From the NCBI GenBank assembly GCA_009691925.1, contig SIAG01000212.1, positions 1 to 7,230 of the forward strand: a stretch of DNA of 7,230 bases, in the 5' to 3' direction. A program made the translations under genes and the position numbers. The DNA is from Planctomycetaceae bacterium (GTDB lineage Bacteria; Planctomycetota; Planctomycetia; Pirellulales; UBA1268). This document shows positions 4,684 to 7,230 of this stretch, one piece after another. Below the pieces are notes generated by a model. That model saw nothing but the letters and a program-made list of their open reading frames with translations, made no database searches and was not told where the DNA came from. The stretch's first letter is position 1. The number at the start of each line of letters is the position of its first letter.

Positions 4684-6002
4684 TCATGCATACCTTGATC
4701 AATCGTCGAAAACTGACGATCAGCGGAGCCCTACTTCTCCTTTTCGCTATCCTGAGTTTGTCGGGAGTCCCGCTCAACGCGGAAGACTCCCCGGGCTCAA
4801 GGAAAGCGGCCGCAATCTATGAAGCGATGGCCGCTTCAACGAAGACTCCGGAGACAGTCGCCGGACGATACCTTATGCGGAACTATGTCGCACGGGACGC
4901 AAAAGCCGATGCCGAACAGTTCGAGGCACGGATGCGACATTGGGATGGTATTTTCAAAAACGGAATTGAGTCATTCCGCAAAGCCGTGCGCGAGGGTGGC
5001 GGGACGATCACCGAGGAAGACGAACAGCGTCTCAAAGCGGAATACGACCGCGACATGGCCACCTGGAGAAAGCACGAGACGAGCGCCCTCTCCCCGACGC
5101 TGACCCGCTACTGCTCGGTGTCGGTGAAGAACCAAAAGTATCGCTTCGAGCAGGTGAACCTGCCGGACGACGTTCCGCTGAAAGAACTGGCAGCAAAGAT
5201 TCGCAGTGGCGAAATCGACGTTGTATCGGATGCCGCTGGCCGTCTCGTGGTCACCTGGGATGCCACGGAAGCGAACATGATGAACGTTCAGGCGGCACAG
5301 CAGACATCTGGCAACGCCGAGCCATCGGGCCTGACACGGGTCGGCAGCGAACCGATCACGCCGATCCCCGATTTCTTCAATGCCGGCCGGCTCGGCCGGG
5401 AAACTGGCAACACCCTGCTCCGCGCCGCCTCAAACGACGGTGCTTCGGTTGGGGTCGAGGAAGTCGCATCCAAGGCGATTCCAGGCGCACGGGCGGAGAA
5501 GGTCACGATCAAGAAGAGCGTACTCGGCATTCCTCTCTTCTCGGGCTATGAGATGACCACGACAGTCCTCCCCGAGCAGGGCTATGTTGTCGAGTCGGAA
5601 ACGATGAGCGCAAGCGATGTCGAGATCAGCCGCGACATCCACGCCGATTTCCAGCCCACCGCTGCCGGCTTCTGGTTTCCAAAGAACGTCGTCAGGGAGC
5701 GGTATGAATCCGATCCGAAGACGAACGAGCGCCGTCTCAAAAGCCGCCTCGAATACCTCGCCATCAACGACGTCGAGTTCAACGCACCGCTCGACGACGC
5801 GCTCTTCCGCCTCCGCGGAACACCGGAGTTTGAAGCTCTCCCGACGATGGACTTCGGCACCCAGCCCGAGCGTGTCGGTCTTGACAGCGTGCCCCCGCGC
5901 TTTTTCCGCTGGGGATTGATGCTTCTCACTGCCCTCTCCTGGGTGGTGATTGTCTGGGCCATCAGACGCCGCAACCGCGCTCGCCAGGCCCGGCCAGCGT
6001 GA
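4680..6002 (+). CDS. LolA-like membrane-anchored exported protein (paralog B)
   Basis: The protein has 440 residues. A signal peptide (core LTISGALLLLFAILSLSG, cleavage LNA|ED near 34) is followed by a charged helical domain (about 35-137) with GRYLMRNYVAR, then a beta-rich LolA-like domain (about 138-400). A transmembrane helix (about 411-428) and an Arg-rich end, RRRNRARQAR, follow. The likely topology is a large extracytoplasmic domain with the C-terminus inside. LolA-fold proteins bind lipids or lipoproteins; whether this one does is inference. The tail recalls exosortase sorting signals (helix then Arg cluster), but no PEP-like motif precedes it. ATG 4680 is chosen because ATGA overlaps the previous stop, implying coupled translation; ATG 4686 is an alternative. 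From residue 138 it is almost identical to paralog A, while the first 100 mature residues have diverged. It stops at a true TGA, 6000-6002, inside the next gene's GTGA overlap. Confidence 0.85.
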   Translation: MIMHTLINRRKLTISGALLLLFAILSLSGVPLNAEDSPGSRKAAAIYEAMAASTKTPETVAGRYLMRNYVARDAKADAEQFEARMRHWDGIFKNGIESFRKAVREGGGTITEEDEQRLKAEYDRDMATWRKHETSALSPTLTRYCSVSVKNQKYRFEQVNLPDDVPLKELAAKIRSGEIDVVSDAAGRLVVTWDATEANMMNVQAAQQTSGNAEPSGLTRVGSEPITPIPDFFNAGRLGRETGNTLLRAASNDGASVGVEEVASKAIPGARAEKVTIKKSVLGIPLFSGYEMTTTVLPEQGYVVESETMSASDVEISRDIHADFQPTAAGFWFPKNVVRERYESDPKTNERRLKSRLEYLAINDVEFNAPLDDALFRLRGTPEFEALPTMDFGTQPERVGLDSVPPRFFRWGLMLLTALSWVVIVWAIRRRNRARQARPA

Positions 6003-6046
6003 ACCACACAGCCCGCGAGGCGACGATAGCGATGCTCGGCACCGCG
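5091..6046 (+). repeat. Long direct repeat, copy 2
   Basis: This is the partner of 2881-3836. It covers the LolA-like domain and membrane anchor of paralog B, its stop codon, and the first ~16 codons of the lipoprotein gene. Because the match crosses the stop and start overlap, the duplication was of DNA and not of a single domain. Confidence 0.9.
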
Positions 6047-7159
6047 GCGGGAATGGGACCGTCAAGCACAGCGCCGCATTCCGGTGTGGCCACGTGGCAT
6101 ACGGTGCTCGTGGCGCTGCTCCTGCTGGCAGCGGGCTGTGGCCGCCCGGCAACAGGCCGCCACGAAGCCATCCTTCTTGCTGACGGCCGCATCGAGTGGC
6201 AGGCAGAAGGATCCCGCCTGATCCAGGTGCCGAGGGGCCTGGCGGTCACTCGGACGGTGCGATTGACCAATCGAACCGGCCACGCGCTTCGTAACGTGGC
6301 GGCTCGCACCAGTTGCCCGTCGTGCTCCTCGGCCCGTATCGATGCCGACGCGCTCGAGGACGGCGACGCGTGCGCGGTTGACGTCACCGTCTCGATCCCC
6401 GGCCCTTCGTACGAGGGCGACCGCCGGATCCAGCTCTATGTGGCGACCGAAACGGCAGACTCGTCGACGCCCGAGTATCGCACGCTTGAAATCGCCACGA
6501 GGGATGCGATCAACAAGGTGATGGATTTCGTCGATCGGCCGGCGTCTTTCGAGGCATCCTGGCACGAGGCTCGTGAGCTCCGGCTTCGTCCGCAAGTGTG
6601 GTATGGCAGCGCCATCGAACGGGATTCGATTCGCGTTTCGAGTCCTGCGGAAGATCTCGAGGTTGCCGTTACGCACGACGATCGGAAGGAGCGGGTGATC
6701 GAACTCGAAGCGGCGCTCGGCAGTCTCCGGGCGGGGGATGTGAACACGGCGATCGCGATCACAGCCCACGGTGCTATCGAGGGAGACGACGCGACGCTCG
6801 CGATCCCGGTTCGCGGCTGGATCGGGGCGCGTTACGCAGCGAATCCCAAGTTCATCCACCTCGGCACGATGCCACTGGCAGCGGCCAAGCGAGCGATTCA
6901 ATCCATCACGGTCACGCCTTCAGGGGCCGGCGATCAGGGCGCGATTCCCAGGGCCGAGACGACCCACGATCATTGGAAAGTCGTGTCGATCACACCAGAT
7001 GGGGCTGGCGGCTTCGGCATCGAGGTTTCCCCTGCTCCGACGGCCGCCGGCGAGTGCATCGATACGCTGCGCATCGGCAACAATTCGAAGGACTGGCTCG
7101 ACATTCGACTCGAGGTCGATGTGGAAGACGAGCGAATCGATCAGCCGGGGCGCTCATAA
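5999..7159 (+). CDS. DUF1573-like lipoprotein
   Basis: The protein has 386 residues from GTG 5999, whose GTGA overlaps the stop of paralog B. A hydrophobic stretch (about 36-45) ends in the lipobox-like LLAAGC with Cys47, so the mature protein is probably a lipid-anchored 340-residue exported protein. With the in-frame ATG 6032 or 6053 the signal peptide would be of more usual length; GTG is preferred because its first codons are conserved in the relic behind paralog A. The mature region has Ig-like beta domains in the style of DUF1573 proteins of planctomycetes: an RTVRLTNRTG strand pair and a TSCPSCSSARI segment where DUF1573 usually has a single SCGCT-like site, then repeats around AIPVRGWIGARY and FIHLGTMPLA. 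The extra Cys pair (106, 109) could form a disulfide or bind metal. The family's function is not established. It is the last gene of the operon, and no terminator is obvious after the TAA. Confidence 0.8.
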   Translation: MNHTAREATIAMLGTAAGMGPSSTAPHSGVATWHTVLVALLLLAAGCGRPATGRHEAILLADGRIEWQAEGSRLIQVPRGLAVTRTVRLTNRTGHALRNVAARTSCPSCSSARIDADALEDGDACAVDVTVSIPGPSYEGDRRIQLYVATETADSSTPEYRTLEIATRDAINKVMDFVDRPASFEASWHEARELRLRPQVWYGSAIERDSIRVSSPAEDLEVAVTHDDRKERVIELEAALGSLRAGDVNTAIAITAHGAIEGDDATLAIPVRGWIGARYAANPKFIHLGTMPLAAAKRAIQSITVTPSGAGDQGAIPRAETTHDHWKVVSITPDGAGGFGIEVSPAPTAAGECIDTLRIGNNSKDWLDIRLEVDVEDERIDQPGRS

Positions 7160-7160
7160 A

Positions 7161-7211
7161 CTCGCCGACCACGCCCTCGTCATTCGCACCGGCCGTCGAG
7201 CACCACTCCGC
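7161..7211 (+). repeat. Post-stop direct repeat, right copy
   Basis: This is the partner of 1812-1862, starting two bases after the lipoprotein stop. The core 7175-7197 is CCTCGTC, three differing bases, then CGCACCGGCCGTC. The rest of the window, to 7230, shows no gene. Confidence 0.45.
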
Positions 7212-7230
7212 AGCACCACTCCACAGCTCA

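Noticed and set aside
6000..6002. Selenocysteine, suggested by the TGA in paralog B aligning with TGC in paralog A
   Set aside because: The frame after this TGA meets a TAG at 6027-6029, and the TGA forms a normal GTGA stop/start overlap, so it is an ordinary stop.
5900..6002. PEP-CTERM-type exosortase sorting signal at the end of paralog B
   Set aside because: The helix and Arg cluster fit, but no PEP-like motif precedes the helix and the large anchored domain is explained by a simple membrane helix.
2950..6152. Minus-strand frames repeated opposite both LolA-like genes
   Set aside because: They recur only because the plus-strand genes are duplicated. Differences between copies fall at plus-strand synonymous positions, so selection is on the plus strand.

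Overview
The window is GC-rich bacterial DNA that looks like it comes from the Planctomycetota, probably a Pirellulales-type genome. This is inferred from protein style, not from a marker gene: LolA-like exported proteins with a closing motif of the kind seen in planctomycetes, a DUF1573-like lipoprotein, a HEAT-like gene next to a sigma-54 activator, and mostly weak Shine-Dalgarno sequences. There is no rRNA, tRNA, CRISPR array, transposase or integrase.

Layout. (1) Positions 1-1808 hold the 3' end of a gene with an alpha/beta segment and a HEAT-like helical tail. It overlaps by 29 bp a complete sigma-54 activator that has an AAA+ domain and a Fis-type helix-turn-helix but no sensory domain. 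(2) Positions 1809-2454 have no convincing gene. They hold a 133-bp element bounded by inverted repeats, smaller stem-loops and a cis-regulatory module. (3) Positions 2455-4683 are one uninterrupted frame: a signal-peptide, LolA-like, C-terminally anchored membrane protein (paralog A) that runs in frame into a small secreted Cys-rich protein. (4) Positions 4108-7159 form a tightly coupled operon: Cys-rich protein, ATGA overlap, LolA-like paralog B, GTGA overlap, DUF1573-like lipoprotein. All three products are predicted to be exported.

The most notable structure is a tandem, mosaic duplication. The last ~300 codons of paralogs A and B are nearly identical in protein and differ almost only at synonymous sites, while the mature N-terminal ~100 residues have diverged. 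The duplication continues past paralog B's stop into the first codons of the lipoprotein gene, so a dead relic of that gene lies behind paralog A. In paralog A both in-frame stops of paralog B (TGA and TAG) are replaced by sense codons (TGC and CTG), and the frame stays open through the relic and the next promoter region into the Cys-rich gene. A two-part upstream module (a 25-nt dyad-containing element, then ~50 nt later CACTTGCC followed by CCCCCCTTCTGGTT) occurs in front of paralog A and again in front of the Cys-rich gene. A ~50-nt degenerate direct repeat follows the stop codons of the sigma-54 activator and of the lipoprotein, bracketing the whole block.

How the parts work together is inference. 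The operon looks like an envelope system made of an exported disulfide-rich small protein, a membrane-anchored LolA-fold partner and a lipoprotein. The adjacent activator is a possible regulator, but I found no matching -24/-12 promoter. I recognise no characterised system here.
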